Shown: positions 16,974 through 28,684, counted from the stretch's first letter. The stretch is 33,278 nt of DNA from Pseudomonadota bacterium (GCA_963205005.1 CAUJHW010000162.1:1-33278); one strand, 5' to 3'. The notes: generated by a model from the letters alone, not told the origin. Program-made: numbers and translations.

Positions 16974-17834
16974 TCAAACGACGTGCCGCAGCTTCTCCGG
17001 GTTGCGCATGGCGTAGATGGCGGCGATGCGGCCGTCCTCGCCCGGCTCGAAGGCGATGGTCTCCGGCCCGTCCGCCAGATGCAGCAGCAGGCCCGGATAG
17101 CCGTTGACCCGCACCGTCTCGAACTGCGCGATCGTCGGCAGCCCCTGGCGCCAGCGCAGCCCCTCCAGCAACGCGATGATATCGCTGCGGCCCACCATGA
17201 CCCGGAGCGCCGCCTTCCGCTTGCCGCCGCCGTCCGTGACCATGATCGCGTCCTCGGCCAGCAGGCCCGTAAGGCCGGAAAGATCCGCGGAAGCCATGGC
17301 GCCGACGAAGGCGTGGGCCAGTTGCATCGCCTTGTCCTGGCTGACCTGGAACCGGGGCCTGGCCTCGCGAACGTGCTCCCGCGCCCGGCTCGCCAGCTGC
17401 CTCACGGCGGCCTCGCTGCGATCCAGCGCGCCCGCGACGGCGGCATAGTCCTCGTCGAACACGTCGTGCAGCAGGAACACGGCCCGCTCCAGCGGCGAGA
17501 GGCGCTCCAGCGCCAGCAGGAACGCCACGGACACATCCTCCGCCCGCTCGAGTGGATCCTCCGCCAGCGGCTCTATGAGTGGCTCCGGCAGCCAGGGCCC
17601 GCGATAGGCCGCGCGCTCGACCTTGGCCGCGCGCAGGCGATCAAGGCACAGGCGCGTCGCCGCCCGCACCAGCCACGCGGCCGGATCTGTCACTCCGGCG
17701 CCCGCCCGCGCCCACCTGAGCCAGGCATCCTGGACAACGTCCTCGGCCTCGCTCACCGAGCCGAGCATCCGGTAGGCCAGGCGGTGCAGCCGCCGGCGGT
17801 TGACCTCGAAGGCGTCGGTGAGCGCGGCATCCAT
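16974..17834 (-). CDS. ECF41 family sigma factor with SnoaL-like C-terminal domain (SigJ-like)
   Basis: An alternative sigma factor of 286 residues. Region 2 is about 10-72 (HRLAYRMLGSVSEAEDVVQD, DPAAWLVRAATRLCLDRLR) and region 4 about 105-155 (LERLSPLERAVFLLHDVFDE, SEAAVRQLASRAREHV). A C-terminal NTF2/SnoaL-like extension covers about 165-286. All three ECF41 signatures are present: WLPEP at 81-85, DGGGK at 201-205 and NPEKL at 278-282. In this group the extension replaces a separate anti-sigma factor, setting activity from within the same chain (known from studies of ECF41). It is last in a three-gene operon behind an ECF41-type promoter, 10 bp after the AhpD-like gene. The signal sensed is unknown. 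Confidence 0.95.
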   Translation of the reverse strand: MDAALTDAFEVNRRRLHRLAYRMLGSVSEAEDVVQDAWLRWARAGAGVTDPAAWLVRAATRLCLDRLRAAKVERAAYRGPWLPEPLIEPLAEDPLERAEDVSVAFLLALERLSPLERAVFLLHDVFDEDYAAVAGALDRSEAAVRQLASRAREHVREARPRFQVSQDKAMQLAHAFVGAMASADLSGLTGLLAEDAIMVTDGGGKRKAALRVMVGRSDIIALLEGLRWRQGLPTIAQFETVRVNGYPGLLLHLADGPETIAFEPGEDGRIAAIYAMRNPEKLRHVV

Positions 17835-17844
17835 CCGGGCCAGC

Positions 17845-18396
17845 CTACGCCGCCATCGGAAGGTGTGCGACGGGTGTGTCCTGCCCGGCCACGGTCACCT
17901 TCGAGCAGGTCCTGCCGTAGCCCAGCGCGTACTTGAGCGTCGGGTACATGCGCGCCGTCGTCAGCGAGAGGCCCAGGGCCACCAGCCCCGCGTCGCCCCA
18001 GCGCCGGACCACCTCTTCGCGGAGGGGTTCTACCGCCTCCAGGTCGCGGGCCAGGCTCGCGCGGGCGAAGCGGAAGGCCAGCACGGCGTCGTCGCCCATC
18101 GCCGCCTCGTCACCGGCCAGGATCGCCCGCAACACCTCGGGCCGCGCGCCGCCGGCCGCGGCCATGTCCACCGAGATCTGGGTACAGGGCCCGCAGTCCT
18201 CGGCCAGCGTGCCGACAATCCCCGCCGCGGCCAGGGCTTCCGGCGGCGCGGCGCGGCGGTCGACAAGACCTGCGACCAGCCCGAACCTCAGGAAGCTTGC
18301 CGGGCTGGCCCGCAGCAGGTGGCGCATGTAGCCGGCGTCATAGCGCCACTGGCGTTCGAAGCGGTCGATCGTGCGGGAAAGAAGGGCCCTGAGCAT
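17845..18396 (-). CDS. Carboxymuconolactone decarboxylase / AhpD-like protein of the ECF41 operon
   Basis: A 183-residue helical protein with the AhpD-type motif C68-G-P-C71 in LAEDCGPCTQISVDMAAAGG. A distal segment is SLTTARMYPTLKYALGYGRTC. AhpD-like proteins use such a CxxC pair in peroxide or disulfide redox chemistry. ECF41 sigma genes are typically paired with a carboxymuconolactone decarboxylase-like, oxidoreductase or epimerase gene, and this fills that role. The immediate chemistry is not known here. Start ATG 18396 lies 3 bp after the stop of the membrane protein gene, and its stop is 10 bp before the sigma gene, so all three are surely one transcript. CMD-family placement is by motif and context. 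Confidence 0.85.
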   Translation of the reverse strand: MLRALLSRTIDRFERQWRYDAGYMRHLLRASPASFLRFGLVAGLVDRRAAPPEALAAAGIVGTLAEDCGPCTQISVDMAAAGGARPEVLRAILAGDEAAMGDDAVLAFRFARASLARDLEAVEPLREEVVRRWGDAGLVALGLSLTTARMYPTLKYALGYGRTCSKVTVAGQDTPVAHLPMAA

Positions 18397-18399
18397 GGT

Positions 18400-18792
18400 T
18401 CAAGCTCCCCGAGGTTTGCGCAAAAGGGCGAGCACGAGCGGGACCGCCGCGGCCAGGTAGACCCCGACGAAATCGCGCTGGATGTCCGCCAGCGGACGGG
18501 CGCCGCAGGTCGCGTCATAGACGTGGACGGCCGCATGCATCGTGAGCCAGGCCGCGCCCAAGGCCATGGCCGGCCAACCCTGCGCCGGGCGCCAGGCAAA
18601 CCAGCCCAGCCCCAGCGCGCAGGCCAGATAAACCGCCCCGATATCGCGGACGAAGTGCGGATTGAACGGCCCGGTCGCCGGCACACCGGGCACAGCGTCA
18701 TACCACCCGAGCGGCGCCGCCAGCATCGCCGCCCCATTGGCCGACATCATCAGAGCCATCAGCCCCGCCAGACCCCGATCCCACCCCCGCAT
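18400..18792 (-). CDS. Small four-helix membrane protein, first gene of the ECF41 operon
   Basis: A 130-residue integral inner-membrane protein with four predicted hydrophobic helices: about 8-28 (LAGLMALMMSANGAAMLAAP), 50-66 (DIGAVYLACALGLGWFAW), 72-90 (PAMALGAAWLTMHAAVHVYD) and 105-124 (DFVGVYLAAAVPLVLALL). No domain is recognised. TMHAAVHVYD carries two histidines in a helix, which could bind metal or haem. ATG 18792 has GGAGGGG 5-6 nt upstream, and the ECF41-type promoter lies about 30 bp before it. As first gene of the unit it is a candidate for the signal-related partner, but this is only a guess. Confidence 0.8.
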   Translation of the reverse strand: MRGWDRGLAGLMALMMSANGAAMLAAPLGWYDAVPGVPATGPFNPHFVRDIGAVYLACALGLGWFAWRPAQGWPAMALGAAWLTMHAAVHVYDATCGARPLADIQRDFVGVYLAAAVPLVLALLRKPRGA

Positions 18793-18820
18793 CTAACCCC
18801 TCCGTCCCGTTCAGAGCGAG

Positions 18821-18847
18821 GACGCGCGGGGCAGCGGGTCTGTGACA
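18821..18847 (-). promoter_or_regulatory. ECF41-type promoter TGTCACA-N16-CGTC
   Basis: On the minus strand the -35 element TGTCACA (18847-18841) is followed by exactly 16 bp and then CGTC (18824-18821). This equals the published ECF41 consensus as I recall it. It is the only such match I saw near the operon and sits about 30 bp before the first start codon at 18792, leaving a leader of about 20 nt. The operon's own sigma factor should therefore drive it (autoregulation). Confidence 0.85.
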
Positions 18848-18862
18848 TCGCGGAGCCTTGAG

Positions 18863-18998
18863 AACCACGAAAGTCACGAATGACACGAAACGCCACTGCC
18901 GGACGCTGGCTAGGCGCCGCTAACCCGCAGATACTTGAAGCCGCTTCGCGGCGCCGATCGTTGAAGGGCCTTTCGTGCGTTTCGTGCCTTTCGTGGTT
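18863..18998. mobile_element. Empty inverted-repeat element of the CACGAAA family (MITE-like), 136 bp
   Basis: Arms at 18863-18890 and 18971-18998 match in 24 of 28 positions as inverted repeats. They start AACCACGAAAG and repeat CACGAA in 9-nt steps. The 80-bp centre has no gene. It is the same family as 5516-5599 and 21736-22242. One end is 4 bp past the stop codon of the HAD gene (stop at 19003 on the minus strand). No clear target duplication is seen. Confidence 0.75.
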
Positions 18999-19002
18999 CC
19001 TC

Positions 19003-19698
19003 CTACCTGAGCCCCCTCACCCACGCCGGCAGCTCGGAGATGCCGCCCAGTTCCGCGAACCGGTCATGCGCCCCCGGCGGCTCGGCGACTTCGTGGGCCC
19101 AGGTGATGTGGTAGGGCACGTAGGCGCCCCAGGCGCCGGCCTCCAGCGCCGGAAGGATGTCGGAGCGCATCGAGTTTCCGCACATCACCGCCTCCGCCGC
19201 GCCCGTCCCATGGCGCTCGAAGACCCGCACATAGGTCGAGGCGTCCTTCTCGCTGACGATCTCCACCGCCGCGAACAGGTCGCCCAGCCCCGAGGCGGCC
19301 AGCTTCTGCTCCTGATGCAGCAGATCACCCTTGGTGATCAGCACCAGCCGGTATTCCTCCGACAGTTCGGCCAGCGCGTGCTCCACCCCGGGCAACGGCT
19401 CGACCGGCTCGGTCAGCATCTCCCGGCCGGCGGCCAGGATGTCGGCGATCAGCCGGCCAGGCGCGGCATTGCCGGTCAGCTCCATGGCGGTCTCGATCAT
19501 CGACAGGGTGAACCCCTTCACCCCGTAGCCGTAGAGCCGCAGGTTGCGTGTCTCGACCTCGGCCAGCTTGGCGTTCAGCGTCTCGACCGGGGCAATGTCG
19601 GCCATCAGCTCGCGCAGCCGGTCCTGGGTCAGGCGGAAGATCGTCTCGTTGTGCCAGAGGGTGTCGTCGGCATCGAGGCCGACCGTGGTGATGCGCAT
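19003..19698 (-). CDS. HAD family hydrolase
   Basis: A cytoplasmic 231-residue phosphatase-like enzyme of the HAD superfamily. Motif I is D9-A-D11-D-T13 in VGLDADDTLWHNETIF, where D9 is the nucleophile and D11 the acid. A helical cap follows (about 18-95). Motif II is the T in LVLITKGDL. A lysine in motif III lies near IVSEKDASTY, and motif IV is GNSMRSDILPALEAGAWGAYVPY. The substrate is unknown; many such enzymes act on small sugar or nucleotide phosphates. ATG 19698 was chosen because GGAG lies about 8 nt upstream; the earlier ATG 19710 overlaps that site. It follows the DUF1272 gene by 48 bp on the same strand and may be co-transcribed with it. The empty inverted-repeat element begins 4 bp after its stop. 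Confidence 0.9.
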   Translation of the reverse strand: MRITTVGLDADDTLWHNETIFRLTQDRLRELMADIAPVETLNAKLAEVETRNLRLYGYGVKGFTLSMIETAMELTGNAAPGRLIADILAAGREMLTEPVEPLPGVEHALAELSEEYRLVLITKGDLLHQEQKLAASGLGDLFAAVEIVSEKDASTYVRVFERHGTGAAEAVMCGNSMRSDILPALEAGAWGAYVPYHITWAHEVAEPPGAHDRFAELGGISELPAWVRGLR

Positions 19699-19746
19699 GG
19701 GCGGCTCCATAGGCTGGCCGGCCGGGTCTGCGCAATCGCGGCAGCC

Positions 19747-19992
19747 TCAGGCGGCGCAGGCCTTGTGCGACCCGATCACCCGCTCGGTGGAGGCCGGAAA
19801 GCGGGCCAGGGCGGCGGCGGGGCGGATCGGACGCGGTACGAGGCCGCCCCCGCAGTTGGGGCAGGCGCCCTCCAGCCGCATCTCCACGCACGCGGCGCAG
19901 AAGGTGCATTCAAAGCTGCAGATACGGGCGTCGGGGCTGTCGGCCGGCAGGTCCCGGTCACAGCATTCGCAATTGGGGCGTAGCGCGAGCAT
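19747..19992 (-). CDS. DUF1272 cysteine-rich small protein
   Basis: An 81-residue protein beginning MLALRPNCECCDRDLPADSP, the standard start of DUF1272 (PF06906). It has nine cysteines (C8, C10, C11, C25, C29, C32, C35, C44, C47) in CxCC, CxxxCxxCxxC and CxxC arrangements, which should bind zinc as a compact RING-like knot. The last 30 residues (RPIRPAAALARFPASTE) are an unstructured tail. Its role is unknown. It lies between the DUF1330 gene (63 bp upstream) and the HAD gene, all on the minus strand. Confidence 0.92.
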   Translation of the reverse strand: MLALRPNCECCDRDLPADSPDARICSFECTFCAACVEMRLEGACPNCGGGLVPRPIRPAAALARFPASTERVIGSHKACAA

Positions 19993-20055
19993 GGGCGAAG
20001 GATAGCTCCGGGCCGGACCTGGCCGAAATGACGAATTTCCCTCGTTTTCCGCCAG

Positions 20056-20490
20056 CTATTCGCCGAAGCCGTCGCCCAGTTCGTGGACCGGCTCCATCCG
20101 CACCAGCCGGCTGTCGGCCACGCCGGCCGTCCGGTGGATCACCAGGTCGCGGTACTCGGGGTCTCGGACCATGTCGATGAAGGCCTGCGAGGTCGGGTAT
20201 TCGGCAATGAAGGCGATGTCCCAGGCTTCCGAGCCCGGTCCCGTCACCGTCACCTGCGGCCGCCCCGCCCACACCTGCCGGCCGCCCAGCCGACCGAAGA
20301 TGTGTGCCGTCGTCCGCCCATAGGCGCGGTAGGCGTCGAGACCGCTGAGGTCCTTTCCATGGTCGGGATGACCGACCGGATATTCGGCCTTCGGCTTCAG
20401 CCGGATCAGGTTGAGCATCTGGATTGGCTGGTCGCGCGGCAGCCCCTTAAAGATATCCCAGGCCTCGCGATCTGGATCGATGTAGGTCAT
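20056..20490 (-). CDS. DUF1330 family protein
   Basis: A 144-residue dimeric alpha/beta-barrel-type (ferredoxin-like) protein. Family features are [57 protein letters not shown] and [20 protein letters not shown]. Members of DUF1330 (PF07045) are cytoplasmic with no established reaction. ATG 20490 was chosen since GGAGG lies 4 nt before it; the alternative ATG at 20508 would overlap that site. It leads the minus-strand group DUF1330, DUF1272, HAD and is divergent from carA, with 77 bp between the start codons. Confidence 0.9.
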   Translation of the reverse strand: MTYIDPDREAWDIFKGLPRDQPIQMLNLIRLKPKAEYPVGHPDHGKDLSGLDAYRAYGRTTAHIFGRLGGRQVWAGRPQVTVTGPGSEAWDIAFIAEYPTSQAFIDMVRDPEYRDLVIHRTAGVADSRLVRMEPVHELGDGFGE

Positions 20491-20567
20491 ACCGCCTCCG
20501 CGCCGCATTGACCGGCTCGCCGGGACTCACTACCTACGCCGCCGTTTGCCCACAAGGAGCCTCCACC

Positions 20568-21734
<1,167 letters not shown>

Positions 21735-21735
21735 C

Positions 21736-22242
21736 AACCACGAAAGACACGGAAACCACGAAAAGGGTTCAGAGCGCGAAGCGCTCGATCTCAACCTTCG
21801 GCGTTGCCCCAAAGTTAGCGAGCACGGCGAGTTTCATGCCCGTTGCACGGAGGTAGTTGATGGCTTGCGCCCGATGCTCGGGCGCGATGGCCCTGACTGC
21901 CTTCAGTTCCAGGATGATCCGCTCGTAGCATATGAAATCGGCGACGAAGATCTGACGCAGGGGTTCGCCCTTGTAGGTAAGTGGCAGTGGCGGATGCCGC
22001 ACAAACGGCACGTCCCGCTTGGCCAACTCGAGCGTCAGGCACTCCTGATAGACGCTCTCAAGAAAACCCGCGCCCATCGTTCGGTAGACCTCGAACAAGG
22101 CCCCCTGGATGCGGAAAGATTCTTCCGCAAAAATGATGTCGCCGCCGCCCGAGCCTCTCATGCCGGCAACCTAGCTCAGCTTGCAAATTGGAACAATACG
22201 TGAACGCTAAGCCGTTTCGTGTTTTCCGTGTCTTTCGTGGTT
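21736..22242. mobile_element. Inverted-repeat cassette carrying a GxxExxY nuclease-fold gene (507 bp)
   Basis: Arms at 21736-21763 and 22215-22242 are inverted repeats with 27 of 28 matches. Each reads AACCACGAAAG-ACACGGAAA followed by another CACGAAA unit, a 9-nt repeat pattern. Between them lies one gene on the minus strand (21769-22161). The left end is 2 bp after the carA stop, and the right end is 25 bp from the stop of the anti-sigma gene. The interior is less GC-rich than the host genes. Empty versions at 5516-5599 and 18863-18998 carry arms of the same type. No clear target duplication is seen. A mobile element is the simplest reading, but no transposase motif is present. Confidence 0.75.
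21769..22161 (-). CDS. GxxExxY protein, PD-(D/E)XK nuclease fold (PDDEXK_3-like)
   Basis: A 130-residue protein named for its motif G32-F-L-E35-S-V-Y38, in GAGFLESVYQECLTLELAKR. The PD-(D/E)XK nuclease signature follows: D75 in IFVADFICY, then E85-L-K87 in RIILELKAVR, and Q99 in HRAQAINYL. All expected catalytic positions are present, so it could cut DNA, but no activity has been shown for this group to my knowledge. The start is ATG 22161. A weak promoter could be TTGTTC with TAGGTT 17 bp on (minus strand). The arms of the surrounding inverted repeat flank it on both sides, and the gene occupies nearly the whole interior. Base composition differs from its neighbours, which supports transfer. 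Confidence 0.93.
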   Translation of the reverse strand: MRGSGGGDIIFAEESFRIQGALFEVYRTMGAGFLESVYQECLTLELAKRDVPFVRHPPLPLTYKGEPLRQIFVADFICYERIILELKAVRAIAPEHRAQAINYLRATGMKLAVLANFGATPKVEIERFAL

Positions 22243-22266
22243 CCAAAGTCCGCCTTTGCCGGCGCG

Positions 22267-23010
22267 CTACAGCTTCGACAGCTTGCCCACCGAGATCACC
22301 GGGCCGCTCGGGCCGTCGGGGCTCTTGGAGCCGCCCGGCGGTTCAAGCGAAACGGCCAGCGCGGCGCCCTCCGCCATCTTGGCCATGGCCTCGGTCGGCA
22401 GGGCGATGATCTTGGCCTTGCCGGATTCCAGCAGGCCCAGCGACTTCGGCTTGTCCTGGCCGGCGATCAGCCACAGCTGGTGCACCTTGTCGCGGTCGGC
22501 CTTCTCCGGCAGCAGCGAGGTGATGATCAGCGCCTTGCGGTCCGGATCGTAGGCGGCCACGAACAGCGGCTGCGGCGCCCCCGAGGTCGCGGTCAGGCTG
22601 GCGTTCAGCATCTGGCCCTGCGGCGCGACCGGAACGTTCTTTTCCACGACAACCGGCGGCTGGCTGATCTGGACCATCACGCCGGCGAGGCTGGCGGCGG
22701 CCAGGGCGAAGCCGCCCATCGCCGAATTGCGCCAGAAGCGCAGGCGGTTCATCACCGCGCTGTTGTCGTTGGCGGGGATGGCGGGAAGCTGGGCCTCGAT
22801 ACGCGGCCACACGCCCTGCGGCGCGGGAACGGGCTCGACCGCGTCCAGCATTGGCGCCAGGCGCATGCGCCAGGCCTCAACGTCGGCGGCGAAGGCGGGC
22901 TCGCGGGCCATGCGGTTCTCGGCCTCGGCGCGCTCGCGGGCATCCAGGACGCCCAGGGCGTGCTCGGCCGCGAAGGCCTCGGCTTCGGTCAGGTCGGGGG
23001 CTTCGCTCAT
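22267..23010 (-). CDS. Anti-sigma factor, RskA/zinc-independent type
   Basis: A 247-residue inner-membrane anti-sigma factor that should bind and hold the ECF sigma encoded just upstream. The N-terminal cytoplasmic anti-sigma domain (about 8-58) has AEHALGVLDARERAEAENRM and REPAFAADVEAWRMRLAPML. A single transmembrane helix lies at about 97-115 (AMGGFALAAASLAGVMVQI). The periplasmic C-terminal domain has FVAAYDPDRKALIITSLLPE and VHQLWLIAGQDKPKSLGLLE, the RskA pattern. No zinc-binding HxxxCxxC is seen. The start at ATG 23010 overlaps the sigma gene's TGA as ATGA, giving translational coupling; an ATG at 23022 is less likely. Release is normally by regulated proteolysis (family knowledge). Confidence 0.92.
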   Translation of the reverse strand: MSEAPDLTEAEAFAAEHALGVLDARERAEAENRMAREPAFAADVEAWRMRLAPMLDAVEPVPAPQGVWPRIEAQLPAIPANDNSAVMNRLRFWRNSAMGGFALAAASLAGVMVQISQPPVVVEKNVPVAPQGQMLNASLTATSGAPQPLFVAAYDPDRKALIITSLLPEKADRDKVHQLWLIAGQDKPKSLGLLESGKAKIIALPTEAMAKMAEGAALAVSLEPPGGSKSPDGPSGPVISVGKLSKL

Positions 23011-23564
23011 GACTGGAGGCATCCCTTGAGTTTCGCCAGTCCCCGACGAATCCAGCTCTTAACCGTCCCCAGCGGCGCATCCATGTTGCGCGCCAGGGTC
23101 TCGTACGTGACGCCCTCGAAGAAGGCGGTCCGGATCACCTTCTCTGTGCGCTCGTCCAGTTCCGACAGGCAGCCGTGCAGCTTGTTCCGGTCGTCGGCGG
23201 CCGACAGCAGGGTCTCGGCGCTGTCGGCGCCGTCGGCGATCTCCAGGTCGTCGATCGGCCCGGCGTAGGCCAGCGGCCCCCGGGCGCGCAGGCGGTCGAT
23301 GGCCCGGTTCCGGGCGATGGTGGACAGCCAGGTCATCACGCTCGCCCGAGCGGAGTCGAACCGGTCAGCCCGCCGCCATATGGTGACGTACACGTCCTGC
23401 AAAACGTCCTCACTCTCCTCGCGGTCGGAAAGGATACGGAGGCACACGCCAAAAAGCTTCGCGGAGGTGGCCTGGTACAATTGACGCAGGGCTTCACGCT
23501 CTCCGGCGGCGATGCGCGCCATGAGCTGGGCGAGTATGTCTGGGGTCGTCGCGGCGGCGGCCAA
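23007..23564 (-). CDS. ECF sigma factor (SigK-like) paired with RskA-type anti-sigma
   Basis: An alternative sigma factor of about 185 residues. Region 2 is LRQLYQATSAKLFGVCLRIL, then SEDVLQDVYVTIWRRADRFD and SVMTWLSTIARNRAIDRLRA. Region 4 is LSELDERTEKVIRTAFFEGV, TYETLARNMDAPLGTVKSWI and RRGLAKLKGCL with a helix-turn-helix. The start is uncertain. TTG 23564 (with AGGGA 6 nt upstream) leaves about 14 residues before region 2 and is preferred. A TTG at 23633 gives a longer N-terminus (MLRGKAASP...) and an ATG at 23522 a shorter one. The 3' end overlaps the anti-sigma gene (ATGA), as in most such pairs. Its target promoter cannot be read from this window. Confidence 0.93.
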   Translation of the reverse strand: MAAAATTPDILAQLMARIAAGEREALRQLYQATSAKLFGVCLRILSDREESEDVLQDVYVTIWRRADRFDSARASVMTWLSTIARNRAIDRLRARGPLAYAGPIDDLEIADGADSAETLLSAADDRNKLHGCLSELDERTEKVIRTAFFEGVTYETLARNMDAPLGTVKSWIRRGLAKLKGCLQS

Positions 23565-23717
23565 GGTGGTCCCTATGGTTGTGTCGTCGGTGAGGCGAAC
23601 GCTCCAGGGTGAAGCTGCCTTCCCGCGCAGCAAGACGCAAGCCTTGCGACAATTTGGGGACTTGCCCGCCGACGGACGTCAAACGGCCGCCGCCGGCGGA
23701 ACCGGGCCGATTCGCGA

Positions 23718-23945
23718 CTAGGCGGCGACCGACTTCGGCAGCTTGCGGGTGGCGGCGCGCTTGGCCGCGGCCCGTTCAAGGCGCGCCGTCTTGCGCGTCT
23801 CGGCCTCGACCTCCAGGGCCGGAAGCAGCTCGGCGGCGGCGGCCTGCTGCGCTTCGTTGCCCTGCTCGGCCAGCCGGCGCGCATTGGTCAGGAAATTCAC
23901 GACCTCTTCGTCGCTCATGGCGGGGATACGTTCGAGCAGGGACAT
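23718..23945 (-). CDS. Small basic helical protein, unknown
   Basis: A 75-residue protein, MSLLERIPAMSDEEVVNFLT at the start, followed by an alanine/glutamate-rich amphipathic helix (NARRLAEQGNEAQQAAAAEL) and a very basic tail (KTARLERAAAKRAATRKLPK). It may bind nucleic acid through the tail, but that is a guess. ATG 23945 was chosen over ATG 24011 because GGAG lies 6 nt before it. No family is recognised. It stands upstream of the sigma gene on the minus strand and is divergent from carB. Confidence 0.75.
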   Translation of the reverse strand: MSLLERIPAMSDEEVVNFLTNARRLAEQGNEAQQAAAAELLPALEVEAETRKTARLERAAAKRAATRKLPKSVAA

Positions 23946-24193
23946 GAGGCACTCCGTGGGACGCCGCGCCGAGCACATGACGCGTCCTGACATAAAGGGG
24001 TTTGCGGCCACGTTCGTTGCATGTTCCGGGGGATTAATTCCCGGTCGGCGGCCCGCCGCGACCCTGCGTCCGCGGCCGTTCGCGCGTGGGTGCTTGCGCG
24101 GGCGTGACTCCCTCTCTAAACCGCCCGCTTAACCTGCAGTTCTGACCTAAGCGGCGGCGCGAAGCGTGCGCCGGCCCTTGCGCGCGAGACGTA

Positions 24194-27484
<3,291 letters not shown>

Positions 27485-27500
27485 GAGCGAATCGAAGGCC

Positions 27501-27551
27501 CCCCTCTCCCCCCGAACGCAGCGAAGAGTGGGGAGAGGGTAGGGAGAGGGG
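27501..27551. repeat. CCCTCTCC hairpin repeat after carB
   Basis: CCCTCTCCCC at 27502-27511 pairs with GGGGAGAGGG at 27530-27539. A second GGGAGAGGGG at 27542-27551 could pair instead. A relative sits at 29648-29680. The hairpins lie between the convergent carB (stop 27484) and the hydrolase at 27615 and may act as a terminator. Confidence 0.65.
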
Positions 27552-27614
27552 CGACGCAGGCCGAGCCTGCTTGCACGACGGCCCAGCCATGATCCACCCT
27601 TGGCCGACCACCCC

Positions 27615-28556
27615 CTACCTTTTCAGATGTCCCTCGAACCACCGCACCATCTCCGCCATGGCGTCGGTGGCGTAGGCGTCGGTCCGGACAGGGTCGCCCC
27701 TGACGTAGAAATCGTGGTCGGCGCCCGCGTACATCTTCAGCCGGTTCTCCACGCCCACCCTGTCCAGGGCCGCGTGCATGGCCTGCGACTGCGCCGACGG
27801 CACGCCCCCGTCCGCATCGCCGTGCAGCATCAGCGTCGGCGGATCGCGGGCGTCGACGCCGTGAATGGGCGAGACCGAGGCAAACAGCTTGTCATCGAAC
27901 GCGATGGGCCCGGCCTTGGGGCGCCCCTGCAGCAGGGCGGCCAGGTCGGTGGGCGGGAAATAGGCGACGACGGCGGCAATGCGATTGCCTGACCGCTCCA
28001 GGGGATTGGTGGCCGCCGGGTTCCCGTCATCGGCCATCATGCCGGCGACAAGCGCCAGATGGCCGCCCGCACTCGCCCCCCATACGCCGATCCGCGCAGG
28101 GTCGGCGCCGTACTCTGCCGCGTGCAGCTTGATGTGACGCATCCCCAGCCGCACATCGGCCACCGCGTCCGGAACCTGAAAGCGCGGCGCCGAGGAATGG
28201 TAGAGCGCGACCACCGTGAAGCCCTTGTCGATCAGCGCCTGATAGCGCGCCTGCCGCTCCTCCGGCGCCGCCCACGAAGATCGCCAGCCGGCCGACACCA
28301 TGTTCACCACCAGCGCGCCATTGGCCTTCTTCACCGGCCGGAAGACATCGTAGGTCAGCGCCATGCCGTCGCGGTGGCCATAGATCACGTCGCGCACATA
28401 GGTCGCCGTCTTCAGCTCCGCCGGCGTCGGCGGCCGCAGGGCGTTGCGGGGATAGCCGCTGAGCGGCGGGCCGGGGTCGGCGGGCGCCTGCGCCACGGCG
28501 CCGGAGCCGCCCAGGGTCAGCACGAGCGCGAACGCTGCCCCAAAGAGCCTGTTCAT
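27615..28556 (-). CDS. Secreted alpha/beta-hydrolase (dienelactone hydrolase/BD-FAE-like)
   Basis: A 313-residue exported esterase-like hydrolase. The signal peptide is residues 1-24 (MNRLFGAAFALVLTLGGSGA). The core has YDVFRPVKKANGALVVNMVS, an oxyanion turn SAGWRSSWAAP, the nucleophile elbow GASAGG with S162, the acid in HGDADGGVPSAQ (D247 or D249) and H281 in AGADHDFYV. The family covers esterases and peptidase-like hydrolases; the substrate is unknown. ATG 28556 begins the signal peptide and has GGGAGG 7 nt upstream; an ATG at 28580 precedes that site. The gene is divergent from the SDR gene at 28784, with 227 bp between. Confidence 0.9.
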   Translation of the reverse strand: MNRLFGAAFALVLTLGGSGAVAQAPADPGPPLSGYPRNALRPPTPAELKTATYVRDVIYGHRDGMALTYDVFRPVKKANGALVVNMVSAGWRSSWAAPEERQARYQALIDKGFTVVALYHSSAPRFQVPDAVADVRLGMRHIKLHAAEYGADPARIGVWGASAGGHLALVAGMMADDGNPAATNPLERSGNRIAAVVAYFPPTDLAALLQGRPKAGPIAFDDKLFASVSPIHGVDARDPPTLMLHGDADGGVPSAQSQAMHAALDRVGVENRLKMYAGADHDFYVRGDPVRTDAYATDAMAEMVRWFEGHLKR

Positions 28557-28684
28557 TGGCGGTCCTCCCGGTTGTCTCATCCCGGACCCTAGCCATGGGA
28601 CGCACCGGGCGCCAACAGCGGCGCGGCGATCGGCTCCGGCCTTCAGGATCGCGTCGCCGGCGCGCGGGTCGAACCGCCGCCAGC

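Noticed and set aside
22058..22246. A short frame starting MEPRKTRKTRNG on the minus strand
   Set aside because: It is the translation of the CACGAAA arm itself and overlaps the real GxxExxY gene in another frame.
24026..24044. CCGGG-...-CCCGG inverted repeat upstream of carB
   Set aside because: Only five clear pairs and an off-centre dyad; chance is likely in GC-rich DNA.
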